64,000 bases of DNA, from positions 1,800,001 to 1,864,000 of the forward strand of contig NC_087062.1 of NCBI RefSeq assembly GCF_963678635.1, read 5' to 3'. Below, piece after piece: positions 44,579-57,725 of the stretch. Both the position numbers and the translations under genes were made by a program. The notes beneath the pieces are model-generated. The model saw only the letters and a program-made list of their open reading frames with translations, searched no databases and was not told the origin of the DNA. How positions within the stretch are numbered: the first letter of the stretch is position 1; each line of letters starts with the position of its first letter. Source of the stretch: Symsagittifera roscoffensis (Eukaryota; Xenacoelomorpha; Acoela; Convolutidae).

Positions 44579-47520
44579 TGACTCTTAGGACTATTAATAT
44601 TTTTAATTATGAAACTAGATTTAATTTTTTAATCAATATCGGTCTTAAATTCTTTATTCTTAATTTTTTCTTTCAGAGTAGAGCTGTCTTTTTATGATTT
44701 AGGCTCGGAATTAGGCTTCGTTTCCCGCAAGCGAATCATTTTGCGGAGCGACTCCTAATCTCGCCCTTCTCGTCCAGTCCCGTGGCCATCAAGACAGGTT
44801 CTCAATCCTACTACAGTGTCCCACAGCTCTTCTTTGAAGTTATCCATTTTCACTTCCCTTTCCACCTTTCCATTAAACTCGCTCAAGATATCCTGTCACC
44901 CTTTCTGATCTAGCGTATCCAAGATCAACCATTTGTTTCCTCCGAAGGTGTCACCCAAGCGTAGCATGACCAAATTCGAGGGCTCGCTCACCAGTGACAA
45001 CTACAGATTCTTCCGAGAGGATCCCAAGGGTGGTGTGACCGTGTACGCCCAATAATCTGCGCTCAAGTCTTGTAGCAACTCACGCGTGGTGCCTGGACTA
45101 AAAACCCCGGTCACCATCTTTTCATTGGGCGTAGCCCCTAGCTCCATATCTTCGCCAGCCTCGCTGAGGGTTTCATTCATCCTTTCTTCCTCTCCCGATT
45201 CAGGTTGTTCCCTGTCGAGAGCGTCTTCGAATCTGTTTTCCACTGGAATGATCCTCTTGTCCCCAGGTGTGTCGAGTCGACTGACAGGGGTGAAGGCGTT
45301 CCAGGATCTACTGCTTTATATTCTGTTAGGGATAAGTACAGAGCCCCCGCCGCGTTCAGCTTCCGTCCCTCGTGCTGCAACTCCAACTCCACCAGTCCAT
45401 AAGGTGCCTACTGCCTCCTCGTGCTCAACTTCTTATCGTCCTTAGGAGCTATATGACTCTCTTCCACGATCATTCTCCCGCTATCGTATACTGGCTCTTT
45501 GTTCTCAATCCAGCTTTCTCAAGCACTTTAATCACTTCCCGGACTTCAATCTTGGGAGGCGTTGAACCCCCGAATCTTCTTGGTTTGAATGGTCCACGAA
45601 ATTATCTTGACTTCACATGTGTGGAAGTACACTGCCGCCGAATACTCGATGATTAGGGGGTCCCAGCTGTGTGTGAACGTCCTCTGCTGCTGCTCCGCAG
45701 CCTCTCTAGCATCTATTGAAGGGACCACTATTGCGCTATTCATCCCCAGTGTCATTCACCTCACCGTGGTGAACTCCGGGATGGTAACCGGTAACACGTC
45801 TCGTTCAAGGATTGTCTCAATTTCTTTTTTCACCAAATCAAAAACCTTCTTCCACGCTGGATTTCTCCACGCCACAGGATATAGGTTCCAGAAATTCGGA
45901 TAGGCTTCAATGGGACCGTCTCGTTCCCCCCGCCCCATTCTGCACTGCAGCTGGCCTCTGAAATTGAGCATTATCAACTATTGGTCCTTCACTTTTCCGA
46001 ATAACACCGTTTCACTCATTTCTGATCTCAAGTTCTCTTGTCTGCACCAATTCAGCGCCGTCCCATCCAAAAAACTGACCAGACTCACGGAGGCGACTGA
46101 GTGTCTTTAGGCGGTCAAGAGTGGATCCAGGAAGGCACATGACACGGTGGGTCTGTAGATAAAAGCCCTCTGATCACTCCCCTAGCCCTCTAATCATCCA
46201 TAAAGGATCAGACCGCAATGCCAAGCACAGATCGGTCAGAAGAGGCATAACTCAATTCACTTCTCTCATCTCCTCTTTGGTTCTCGAGTTCTTCTTCTAT
46301 CCTGTCAAGTTTCGATTATGCATCAAGGAGTACTCCATCAGTAGGGTTTTTTAGTCCAGCAGCACACTTGTATGAATAAGACTCAAGACTCGGTGTGGCT
46401 TTGGAATCTCCTACTTCATCAGTCGATTGAATGCCGCCAGCTTCCCATGCGTCAATAACATTAGCGTCAAGTATCCGTCAATTCTGAGGGTTTCCACGCC
46501 TCTGCTGAACATGTACACAGGACCCATGTTGAATAGGTGCCGGGGATACACCAGATACAGGGCGAGCAGCAAGTTAATCGATGTGCTCAAGAAGTCCTGC
46601 ACGAATGCCTCGAAATTGGTTTTTCCGCATAGACTACCTTATCGATATACTTCTTCTCCCAGCATGAGTTAAGAATCTCAAGATTTCATGTGTTTTCCTG
46701 GTCATCAACTCGCCCTTTGCATGTTCTCTCCAGAAGCCAGCGATAGTGATATCATTTGCTGCAGTAACGAACGTCTCCACCGTCAAATCCCTCTTCTCGG
46801 AGATCTCGAGTTGGTCCTCCCCATATCTGCTTGATCAGGAAAGGTGCGCTTTCCCTCATTTTGTTCGTCACATTCTCCAGCCTTTTGTTCAGGAATGTCC
46901 ATCTCCCTCCCTCTTGAGTCAGACGATACATCATCAATTCCAATTGCTTCTCAGCTCATGCCACGTTCTTGCGATTGTTGATAGGACTGTTGGGTAGCCC
47001 AATTTTGACCTTTTCTGGACTTTCGCAATCAACTTTTTTCAGGCAACTCTCCAGTTGTTTCGCAGTATCCAGGACTATCCACCAGGGGCGAACAGTACTT
47101 CTCATCAACCCTCTTTCGAGGGGGTCACTTGCTACCTGCTTTCTCGAGATCCATGGTGTCGACTAGAGATCCATTCTTTGCCAATGTCTTTTTCCCACAT
47201 TTGTCCACTGACGGAGCCTTTCTTAGCATTCGCCTTTTGGGGTTTGATTTCTTCTTCCGTCACGGAACTGTTCCGTTTTCCAGCTCGATCAATGCTTCAG
47301 CCAAGTTTCGGGTCACTGAGTTGCCTTTGTAGGCTATCGTTTTCCATCTCGCTAGAACTATTGGAGCCGTCGCCTTCAATTTCTTACCTGGAACCGCCTC
47401 CACCGATGGACTCGCTCTTCTACCTTTCGTTTCCTTTTCCTCGAGTTCACTCCTTCACTCGGAGGCGTAGTCATGATTTTCACTGAATCCCCTTATTTGT
47501 CCAGGTCTTCCTCATTTGTC
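44579..47520 (-). pseudogene. Module unit A, right-arm copy
   Basis: Mirrors 35,691-38,630 (paired sums 83,209-83,211). It carries the same ORF pieces on the minus strand: ENRFEDALDREQ (45,001-45,243), RTFTHSWDP (45,546-45,755) and LALYLVYPRHLFN (46,411-46,602). Confidence 0.7.
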
Positions 47521-48618
47521 TCTTAGGACTATTAAAATTTTTAATTATGAAACTAGATTTAGTTTTTTAATAAATTTTGGTCTTAAATTCTTTATTCCCA
47601 ATTTTTTCTTTCAGAGTGGAGCTGTATTTTTATTTTTTAGGGTCGGCATTAGGCTTCGTTTCCCGCAAGTGAATCATTTTGCGGAGCAACTCCTATCTCG
47701 CCTTCTCGTCCAGTCCCGTGGCCATCAAGACAGGTTCTCAAATCTTATTACAGTGTCCCACAGCTCTTCTTTGAAGTCATCCATTTTCACTTCCCTTTCC
47801 ACCTTTCGATTAAACTCGCTCAAGATATCCTGTCACCCTTTCTGATCTAGCGTATACAAGATCAACCATTTGTTTCCTCCGAAGGTGTCACCCAAGCGTA
47901 CCATGACCAAATTCGAGGGCTCGCTCGCCAGTGACAACTCCAGATTCTTCCGAGAGGATCCCAAGGGTGGTGTGACCGTGTACGCCCAATAATCTGCGCT
48001 CAAGTCTTGTAGCAACTCACGCGTGGTGCCTGGACTAAAAATCCCGGTCACCACTTTTTCATTGGGCGTAGGCCCTAGCTCCATATCTTCGCCAGCCTCG
48101 CTGAGGGTTTCATCCATCCTTTCTTCCTCTCCCGATCAGTTGGTTCCCTGTCCAGTGCGTCTTCGAATTTTTTTTCCAATGGTAGGATCCTCTTGTCCCC
48201 AGGAGTATCGAGTCGACTGGCAGGGGTGAAGGCGTTGCAGGATCTACTGCTTTATATTCTGTTAGGGATACGTACAGAGCCCCCGCCGCGTTCAGCTTTC
48301 GTCCCTCGTGCTGCAACTCCAACTCCACCCGTCCATAAGGTGCCTACTGCCTCCTCGGGCTCAACTTCATATCGTCCTCCAGAGCTACATGAACCTCTTC
48401 CACGATCATTCTCCCGCTATCGTATACCAGCTCTTTGTTTTCAAATCCAGCTTTCTCAAGCAGTTTAATCACTTCCCGGACTTCATACTTGGGAGGTATT
48501 GAACCCCGCATCTTCTTGGCTTGAATGGTTCACGAATTTATCTTGATTTCACATGTGTGGAAGTACACTGCCGCCGAATACCCGATGAATATGGGGTCCC
48601 AGCTGTGTGTGAACGTCC

Positions 48619-48693
<75 letters not shown>

Positions 48694-49774
48694 CGTGGTT
48701 ATGCCGAAAGGAGCTCATAAAGGCTTCTCTTCGCCAGCATCGTAGTTCCGTATGAATCTGGAGATAGAATGGCTAGTCCCACGTTAGTTGTGCCAAAAAT
48801 TTCACAACTGCGAGGTTCTGCCAGGTCTCCGACCTGTCCGGAACTTCTGCAACAGCCTCTCTAGCATCTATCGACGGGACCACCATTGGGCTCTTCATCC
48901 CCAATGTCAATCACCTCACCGTCGGGAACTCCGGGATGGTAACCGGTAACACGTCTCGTTCAAGGATTGTCTCAATTTCTTTTTCCACCAAATCAAAGCT
49001 CTTCTTCCACGCTGGATTTCTCAAGACTTCTCTAGTGTTCTTCGCCACAGGATATAGGTTCCAGAGTTTCGGCTAGGCCTCATGAGGACCCTCTTGTTCC
49101 CCTTCATTTTCCACTGCAGCTGGCCATTGAAATTGAGCATTATCAGCTCTTGGTCCTTCAGTTTTCCGATTAACACCGTTTCACTCATTTGTGCTCTCAA
49201 ATTCTCTTGTCTGCACCAAATCAGCGCCGTCCCATCCGAAAAGCTGATCAGGCTCACATAAGCGACTGAGTGTCGGTAGGCGGTCAAAAGCGGATCCAGG
49301 AAGGCATATGACACGGTGGGTCCGTAGATAAAAGTCACTCCGTCTGATCACACCTAAAGGATCAGACCGCATTACCAAGCAGCAGGTTTATCGATGTGCT
49401 CAAGAGATCCTGCACGAATGCTTCAAAAATGATATTTCCCGCATAGAATACCTTATCGATATACTTGTTCTCCCAGCATGAGTTAAGAGTCTGAAGATTT
49501 CATGTGTTTTCCGGGTCCTCAATTCGCCCTTTGCATGTTCTCTCCAGAAGCCAGCGATAGTGATCCTTTTTGCTGACGTAACGAACGTCTCCACCGTCAA
49601 ATCCCTCTTCTCGGAGATCTCGATTTGGTCCTCCCTCATATCTGCTTGATCAGGAAAGGTGCGCTTTCCCTCGTTTTGTTGGTCACATTCTCCAGCCTTG
49701 GGGTCAGGAACGTGAATCTCCCTTCCTCTTGAGTCAAACGATACACCATCGATTCCAATTGCTTCTCAGCTCCC
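47521..49774 (-). pseudogene. Module unit 0, right-arm copy
   Basis: Mirrors 33,416-35,690 with a shorter poly-Gln (24). Differences noticed: HWKKN for HWKKD, REISF for REISI, QMSET for QMIET. Confidence 0.65.
48620..48691 (-). repeat. CAA(12)CAG(12) microsatellite, right arm
   Basis: Twelve CTG then twelve TTG on the plus strand, that is 24 Gln codons on the minus strand, against 31 in the left arm. Relative to the left arm it has nine fewer CAA and two more CAG. Confidence 0.97.
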
Positions 49775-50727
49775 GGCAATGGCGGTTAAGTGGCTTATCG
49801 CGTTTTTTCCGGATTGAACTTCAGTTGCCGAGCATGATTCGAGATCTGAAGACGAAACATCTCGTCCAGCATAATCAATATGTCTGCGAGCTCATAGAAA
49901 CCCCTCAGGGCATGAGGCACATCTGCCCTGCCGCCGCCACTTCCGACTTCAGAAGCCTCAATTTTACTGGCTCGAGTTCTCGATTAGGGGCTGCAATTAG
50001 CCTTCTGCTATCAAGTGTAGAGCTGGTGGAATATCTGCATAACTTGCTGATGATGTGAATACCACTTTCGTTTTTGAACCCAACCGAGAAGCCACCAACT
50101 CCCGCACCTAATTCAATGCTGCAAACAATGTCTAATTTGCCTCCCAGATCTTCTTTGTCCTCGGTTCACCACTTCTCATATGCTCAAGTAATCCCGCGGC
50201 ATGCAGATGATAGTTCATCTCCGCGAATAACAACACATCCGGCTCACACGGTGTTTCCGAATTCATTGCCACAATCAGAGACAACATCTGATTGAATTCC
50301 GCGCCTGGTAGCAGATACACCAACGTCTCTGGACAAAATAGATTCGGGAAGGTTTCATCGAAGTGTGACCCCGCCACGATGATCACCCTCGCTGCTCCAG
50401 GGTCCGAGCGATCATAAACTGCCAGAGTCTTGGCCACCTGTGAGGTCCCATGGGGTTTCCCGTATCTTGGATCTTCTGAAAGTTTCGGGCCCATGTAGGC
50501 GGTATCGGGGAATATCATGCTTTTTGGCTCAAGAAGTTTTTCTACGGCTCTTAACTGCGCAAGAGTCGCCTACACTCTCTCTACACTCGTTTGATGCTTC
50601 GATGGTTCCACTATGAGGCCTGGGCTTCCCAATTCTTTGTCGTTCAGTCGCTCCAGATACCTAGCCTTGCTTGATTCTACAGGGCCTCCTGCCGGGGCTC
50701 GAGCAATCTTCTTCTTCTCCGCCACAA
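49775..50727 (-). pseudogene. Possible degenerate SGNH-like domain, right-arm copy
   Basis: Mirrors 32,463-33,415; open frame 50,132-50,518 with AGSHFDETFP and FAEMNYHL as in the left arm. Confidence 0.35.
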
Positions 50728-51948
50728 CTACTGATGACGCCACAGAGCTTTATGGTGTGGAAGACTCCACCTCATCCCTCTCCATGGCATAGGTGTCCAA
50801 CCCAGCTGCCATCTTCTGCTGCTCCTCGAACTCACTCTAGAATCAATTCTCCCTCCCAATCGGTCAGCCACTGGCCTAACTGAAAATAAAGAAAGCCTCG
50901 GGGGCGGACCAAAGATGAACTGATTAGTCTCCACCAGATCCGACTCTAGCTTAATGATATGTCTCTGAAACACACCATTAAGCCACTCCGAAGCCCTAAA
51001 CTTATCGAAGTGGATGCCGTCCGAAGAAGAGTTCTGCGGCAGGGAATCTTCCATCGTTCTCGCGACAACGAGCAGCCTCGCGGGCAGGACGCTTCTTTTC
51101 TTCATTTGCCTGATTGTATCGTTGAAGTGGCGCACCCTCTCATTCATGTTCATCGCGTTCTGGTCTGCCATCATAATGTAGGGAACCGTACAAATCGTGA
51201 GCACGGTAGGGTCCAAGTAGATCCTCAGCTCCTCAAGAATGCAGCTCACCTTGTCTTGAAGCCTCATCATCTTCCGCATTTCGCCTCTAGAAACATCATT
51301 AGTTCCCATCATTAGTTCCCATCATTAGTTCCCATAATTAGGGTGACCGTGTACACCTTTCCCAATTCCAGCATCTGTAGCGACGCCAACAACTGGGGCA
51401 TCAACAGATAACCACCTGCCAGTGCGCCTGAATCCGCGTCAGGAACCTGACAATACTGTCCCCAATGATCAAGTGGACCGTGCCTTCGGGTATTCTGGGC
51501 TGCGTGAGTATTGCACCCAAGACGCGTCATTGAAGGCGTCCCTCCTCTCGCGTTGGCCGACGTCCAATCATCCCGGTTGTGTCGGTGGCATGCGCCATCT
51601 GTGTTCTTTTTGTAGTTGGCAATCATGGCACTCCTCACTGGGTACTCCCTCCATGTGCGTGGCTCAGCCTCGCGTGCCGGACTATCAGGAGTCCTTGCCT
51701 GCAGCCTCTCATGCATCTTCTCGAGACGTGAAGTCCTCACGCCAGCCTGACTACCACTAGTTGAGCTGGGTGTTAGACCCGGTAGTGCAATATCCATTAT
51801 TGGTTTGATCCGACCTGACTCAAGATCTCTCAAGGATGGGACGGTATATGGTGGTGTCCATGTGTTCAAATCATCATTCATTTGCTCCTGGGCCACGCGG
51901 TCCAGGTTAATACGGCCACCCGATCTAGGAGTCTCATCAACTTCTATC
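50728..51948 (-). pseudogene. SGNH hydrolase domain, right-arm copy
   Basis: Mirrors 31,242-32,462. GDS, GTND and DGIHFD blocks are retained, and the 13-bp triplication (51,297-51,335) is shared, so it arose before the arms separated. Confidence 0.8.
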
Positions 51949-52863
51949 CTAAAAATCTGGTCTCGATCGTGTCATCAAAGGGTCAGTCAACGTCTTCACC
52001 TCACGTTCTGAGCCAGTCGCGAGTTCTTGCTGTTTCCTCTGCAGTCGCTCAATTTCTGATTTTATTTGATCGCAGTTCGGCGCGCTCTGTTGTAGTTTTT
52101 GGGCTTGGTCCTACTCTGATTTCAACAGGTGCTGCTCAAGTATCACCTTGTCCCTATCAATAATGACCGTAGTCTCTATCGAGACTCGCTTGTACCCTTT
52201 CCCTTTGGACCCTTTCAAATTCCCCTTTCAAGTTGCTGAGGTCAGGGTATGACTCTTCTGTTTGCTGGGATCGTATCATTGATAGCACCCTGCAGCTAGT
52301 CTGGGTTTCAGTCACCGCCGGCGGTTTGGTCGGAAGGTGAAATTCCCCTGTGCCATACTCTGTCGTATTGTTCAAGCCGGGGTTTCTTGTTCCTGGACAG
52401 CCACCGGGACAGCTACCTGGTTTCGATGTTCCGGGACAGCCACCTGGTTTTCTTGTTCCGGGCAGCCACCGGGACAGCCACCTGGTTTCGATATTCCGGG
52501 ACAGCCACCTGGTTTTCTCCTGGATCGAAAATCCGTCCAATGTGTAGCCCACCATCAACGCAGCCTCGGTCCCCGACTCCCTGCACTCGCATTGTGACTC
52601 TAGTTGCAGAATAGCGTTAAGCACCACTGCCAGCCTCTCGTCCACTTGCGTGTAGTCGAGATCCCCTAAGCACCTGTATAGCTTATCGAGCGCGCGCTTC
52701 TTGAATGCTGCTGGCATTCTTGAATGCTGCTGGCACTCTTGAATTCAGTTTCAATTGTCATGCCAGTTATACTAAAACCTATTTTCCTGTCGTGTGCATC
52801 CCTTTCACCCAGCTGAAGAGCCTCGGGCCCCCAACTCAAAACCCTTGTGTCCACCCGAGTAAC
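51949..52863 (-). pseudogene. Pro/Gly-rich and coiled-coil stretch, right-arm copy
   Basis: Mirrors 30,327-31,241 with the same 65-bp tandem units and a 186-codon open frame (52,157-52,717). Confidence 0.55.
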
Positions 52864-53307
52864 TCAGGCGATGCTAAAGTAGTACTTCTTGTGTACGTGT
52901 GCCATTAGCTCTGTTTCAGCTATGACCACGTGCAGGATAGCGTATAGTTCTCTAGGGTTCAATCTGCCCCTGTTTGTATCGTAGACTGGCATCGAAACCT
53001 CTATTATCCCTCTTTTCACCAGGAAATCCCTCAATCGTGTCAATGCCATCATCACGTGATCAGGATCTATCACATTTCTCTCACTGACTCTTGTCACCAT
53101 AAAGCGTACGTATTTGTCAGGAACTTGCGAAACTGAGGGCGGAAGTGCCACTAGACGTCCCAGTCCTTGTCTATGCCTGAACAGAAATTCCACGTTTTGG
53201 TGCTCTCTCCTAATATTGGTTTCCAATCTGGCGTTGAAATTCATATCCGCTGTTATGCAGATTGCGCTGGTCCTATCTGACAAGCTAAAAACACTGTCCG
53301 TCATCAA
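52864..53307 (-). CDS. Macro-domain-like segment (right arm, open)
   Basis: 147 codons, no stop, partner of 29,883-30,326. Two replacements were seen: PPSVSQVPD for PPSVLQVPD and NPRELYA for NPRKLYA. The motif order and the altered active-site loop (YDTNRGRL) are as in the left copy. It remains open in both arms while nearly all neighbours are broken. That could mean recent decay elsewhere, or chance. Confidence 0.65.
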   Translation of the reverse strand: MMTDSVFSLSDRTSAICITADMNFNARLETNIRREHQNVEFLFRHRQGLGRLVALPPSVSQVPDKYVRFMVTRVSERNVIDPDHVMMALTRLRDFLVKRGIIEVSMPVYDTNRGRLNPRELYAILHVVIAETELMAHVHKKYYFSIA

Positions 53308-53309
53308 GA

Positions 53310-54238
53310 TGTTCTCTGATTACTCAATTGGTATCTCGAACTTGGTTTTGAAAATTTTTCCAATGGTAGGCTCGAATTCTTCTTGATCCAACTCCAGTCC
53401 GATAATCTCCCTCACTTCCCTGAGTTTCTTTATCAATCAATTTTCGGCGTGGCAAAGTCCTAACCCCACTCCACGGGAAAATATATTTTTTGACGTCCCC
53501 GTCGATGGTAATGGGCTCACGTTGACAGGTGGTATGTCTAATGGTCGGTCTTTCGCCGTCCAACCAAACAACGAGTTTCCTCCTTTCGCATGCTTTTCTG
53601 CTGATATGTCGTTTTGTTGGATGCTCTGCGTTTCTTTGTCGTCATCCTGCAGACCATGCATCCACTCTAGTATCCTCAGGTTTGTATTCTCTCTTCTTTC
53701 TAGCTCGCTTTGTACCAGGTCCACTTCTTTTTCTGGTAAGGTTGTGGTCCTTCTGCCACGAGTGATCACTGTCGTTGATGATCTGTCACTCCTCATCCGC
53801 TACTAGGTCGCCCATATTCACCATCTCTGCACCTAGCTCTTCTGGTTGTATCTTGTCAACTAAGAAGTCGTCGCCATATTTGTTGTACCTCATACATGTC
53901 TTCTTGCGCCCGCCCCTTCTTGTTTCTTCTGTCATGGGCTGATCTGGCTCTGTCCATTTTGGCACCTCGTCCTGCTCTGGTTCGTTCCAGTCCTCTTCTG
54001 CGAAAGATCCTTCGTCCGAGCCTACCTCTATTTTTTCAATATCGTCCATACTCAGGCCTTCATTGCCATCATTCTTCTCTCTGGTGCCCTTATCGTTTAC
54101 CTCGCACGCCGGCTCCATCAGTAGGTACTCGAGTCCTTCCATGTTTTGCGGCACACACCAGTCTTCCGGTGACTGGACATGAGGTTTCAATTTCTCAAAG
54201 TGGGCAGCACGCCCTGTGCTCAAGCGATAAAACCGACC
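53310..54238 (-). pseudogene. Acidic tail after integrase, right-arm copy
   Basis: Mirrors 28,952-29,880, with MRYNKYGDDF for MRYKKYGDDF and DLVADEE for DLVVDEE. Confidence 0.6.
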
Positions 54239-55546
54239 CTACTGGTGCACTTCTGTTATCATGAACGGGCCTCTCAGTTTCTTCAATAGCTTCATCGTCC
54301 CTTTTGGATGTATGACTTTTTTTTGGAACACCCAGACATACTGTCCCACAGCGTATGGCTTCGCCTGAAGTATTTTCTCATCGTACTTGCTACGCTGTGT
54401 CATTTGTTCTTGGGCTGTATTCCTTCTGCATAGTTCGTTCAACTCCTGTTGTCTCTTGACTGCTTCCTTCATGTATGCTCGAAGTGATGTCTTCTGCCCT
54501 TCATATTCCGGATAGAAGAACGCCACTGGCATTGCCCTCTCTCTGCCCGTTAGCATCATGAAAGGACTGATCCCCGTTGTTGAGTGTTCCGTGTTATTGT
54601 ACGCTCCCACCACTTGTGCCAAATATTCGTCCCATACCTCGAGCAATATTGGTCGCGCCATTTACCTCGAGCAATATACCCTGAACATATTCACTAGCGT
54701 TCTGATTTGTCTCTCTACTAGTCCATTCGTCTGTGGATGGTGGGTCGTCGATTTTGCTTGTGCATTGTGGGATCTTCTCATGAGTTCTTTTGTCAGATCT
54801 CCAACGAAGGCTTTCCCGTTATCTGATTGGAAAGTCATCGGACAACCATATCGCGATATCCAGTGCGTTATCAAGTGGTCGCAGGTTTCCTCTGCCAAGG
54901 CTGTCTGACATTTTAATACTTCCACCAGCTTCGTGAAGTGATCTATGATTACCAGTACTTGGTTATACCCCGAATCTTTTGGTGATAAATCTGCTCAGCC
55001 TCGTCAAATTCTAAGCTTTCCACGGATTTGAGAGAGAACTTCATTTTTCTTGAGTCTTTCACTTGCAAGCACGACAAACATGCATTCACCCATCTCTCAC
55101 AAACCTTTCTCATTCATGGCCAGTCAAATGGGTATAATATTTTTTGTTGCACCTTGTCTAATACTTGATGTCTCATCTGATTGTGCGATCTGAACAACAT
55201 TTCCGATTGATAAAGCTGTTTTAATCTGATGAGACTATGCATATCTAGTATTTTCTCTTTGTCTCTTCTCTCCATCAGCTGCGTGTTAGAGTAAGTCCTC
55301 GCGACCCTTGTAGAACTGGCTCAAGATCTTGTAGCTATCCTCCTCCAGGTCTCCTTTTTCCTTCACTCCCGCTTGTATCCATTTGGAGAGGTTGCTTGTC
55401 ATTTTGTCGTTTTTCTGTGCTTGTATCAGGTCCGATAACCTGTACTTCGCCTTAACGTGTTCCTTTAGTGCCATCATTTGCTCGCTCATATGGATATCGT
55501 CTGTAAACTTGATGCATACTTCTACTCCCCAGTCGATTGAGCACAA
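54239..55546 (-). pseudogene. Integrase, right-arm copy (broken)
   Basis: Mirrors 27,670-28,951 with D,D35E Asp and Glu kept and the same stops. It differs by WDEYLAQ for WDQYLAQ and PVAFFYPEYEG for PVTFFYPEYEG. Its start extends beyond the arm into FLCSIDWGVE (55,521-55,546), so the pre-integrase part here comes from a different copy. Confidence 0.88.
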
Positions 55547-55739
55547 AAATTGCCCAGGATCGACCAGATTGAGATTAGATTCGGGAACGCATAATGGTCA
55601 ATCTTGCTGGTACGCGTAATGGTCCATCCGATATTTTTGATGCTGGAGTGATCGATTACCTGATTTGTCAGGACTGTCTGCTTCGGATCAGAGTTAATCT
55701 AGTACTCGCAGATATGTAAACTATTGCTTGTGCGACTGT

Positions 55740-57725
55740 TTCAGTTTAGGTTCGAACTCCACTTCTGGTTCTGATCGATCATTGATCCTGTCTGACTCCC
55801 TATCATCGACCTATGCGAGACCATTATCTCATCAACCCAACTACTGAATGCATTAAATAATTTAGGGCAATTTTGTCCACAAAAAATCATCACTGTAACG
55901 GTTGTATTTTTTCGTGCCACTGTCGTGTTTCCATAGCCAAGAGAAAGTCAGGTTCAACTCCTTTGCCGACTTCAGTTTTGGTTCACTACATTCCTCCTCA
56001 TCATAAGGGAGGGTTTCATCATCGACTTCTTTTCTCTCAGTTATCTCCAGATTTAATGGCAGATCGCAATCACTCACTACGTCATTCCCGTCGTAATAAT
56101 CTCGTGTATCCCTTTAATTCAACTCACAAGTGGGGTGCACCATCAAGTAGTCATTCTCATGCATGTCTGCTGGGATGCATCAGTCTTCCGACGAAGCGTT
56201 GTCTGGTTTTATATTGTCAAATTTAGCAGCACGCCCGGAAATCAATCGATAGAAGTGGCTAATTCGTTTACTTCCTGATACCTTTTGAATATGTCACGTA
56301 CATATTTTTGCGGCGCCGTCTTTCTCCCTTCGTATTCTGAATAAAAGAACGTTAACATGAAGATTTTCATGACCATCCACATGTCTGTAGTGGACTGATC
56401 TGATCGCTGTGATGGACATGACTGATCCCTGTGGTGGAATGCTCTGTGCTGTTGTATGCGCTTATCACCTGCGGCAAGTGTTTGTACCAGTCGTCCATGT
56501 ATCGTGAGCAATAAACTCTCAGCATGGAAACTAATAGACGATTCTGCCTATCAACCAGGCCATTCGTCTGCGGGTGGTAAGTGGTCGAGTTCGTCTGTTC
56601 CACCTGTGACCTTTTCATCAACTCCTTTGTGAGGTCGCCGACGAATCCGTTGCCTTTGTCTGACTATCCAATCCAGACATTTATCAAGTGAGCACAGTTT
56701 TGTCTGCTGATGCTTTCATGCATGCAACTGCTTCTGCGTATTTAGTGAAATGATCAATCGTTACCAGTACTTGATTATAACCTGTGGCCGGCATGCAGAT
56801 TTCTGATTGTTCACTTGCACTATTTCATTGAACTCTGATGACTCTATCGACGGACGATGAAATCTCATTCTCCTGGGGCCATTCGCTGTTAACATGACAG
56901 ACACGCATATTATGAGATCCATTTCTATCATGAGATCCATTTCCATCAGGCTTTCTTCAAACCAGGCCGTTCGAAACGCTCCTGTAACCTGTTGGAGCCT
57001 TTGTCCACTCTTTGGTGAACCAACTGATCGTTTGAGCGGAAAACATTTTTCGTTTGGTACAGCTGTTGCAACAAAACTGAAATTTATTTATGAGATCAGT
57101 TAAGGGTTTCCTATTAACCGGCTACCCCATTCGACATCCCGACTCTTGATCGCTACCGTTCGAATCTCTGTCTTCTACGAGACAGTCAATCTCCGGATCA
57201 TTTCCATCCATTCATGATCCTGCCTGTCAATTTCTCTGTCGAGTAGATCGCAAAGTTTTTGCATGAAATCCGGCGCCGTTTTCACTGTTATGTTCAGCAT
57301 CGCTGAGCTTTTGATGCCCAGTCTAGCAACTTCTTGTTTTACCAGATGGGAGAATAGCGAAAAGTCCTATGATACTGGGTCACTTTTTAGCAGAGTCTTT
57401 TTTCAGCAGCTTGTTCAACGGGAAGTTCAAGGTGTTCTGGTATGAGTTGCCTTGATTTGTCGAGACATCTGGTGAGTGGCAGTTTATCGTAGGAGTCTTT
57501 ATCCAGAAAAAAACGTCCATAAGTTCTGCCTGGTTAGCATGTTTTTCTTCCATTTGCTCATAAAACTCTGTCTTCGTTCTCTGTCAACGTTTTGGTGTTT
57601 ATCGCGAGTCCGGTGCTCAATGATTATAGGAAAGCCATCGAGACGTACTATTCAGCCGCCAATATAACCTTGATCCATCGATTTCACTTTCAGCCCAGCA
57701 AGAGCTCGGTTATCGACGCTTAGTT
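55740..57725 (-). pseudogene. Second, diverged retroelement copy (RNase H to integrase tail)
   Basis: Minus strand, 5' to 3': RNase H end (SVDNRALAGLKVKSMDQGYI, EHRTRDKHQN; 57,595-57,725), linker (KDSYDKLPLTRCLDKS, 57,420-57,530), a stretch LVKQEVARLGIKS..DLLDREID (57,180-57,360), a pre-core part (FHRPSIESSEFNE), integrase core (TNSTTYHPQTNGLVDRQN, ISAYNSTEHSTTG; 56,367-56,640) and a tail (KYNRYSDDF, 55,862-56,077). The first catalytic Asp position reads Asn (QVNNQK). A large deletion removed most of the linker and the HHCC finger. Clearly the same family as the main element but older. Confidence 0.8.

Larger units (their letters stand above)
42857..55520 (-). repeat. Right arm of the giant inverted repeat
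   Basis: Reverse complement of 27,670-40,348 with sparse substitutions and a 21-bp poly-Gln shortening. The outer edge is at 55,520; outside it the two flanks differ, although both remain element-like (FLCSIDWGVE on this side and NNLDWVVLRG on the left). Confidence 0.95.

Noticed and set aside
57263-57667. Plus-strand small proteins near 57.3-57.7 kb
   Set aside because: The minus strand there encodes recognisable RNase H and linker pieces, so the plus frames are shadows.
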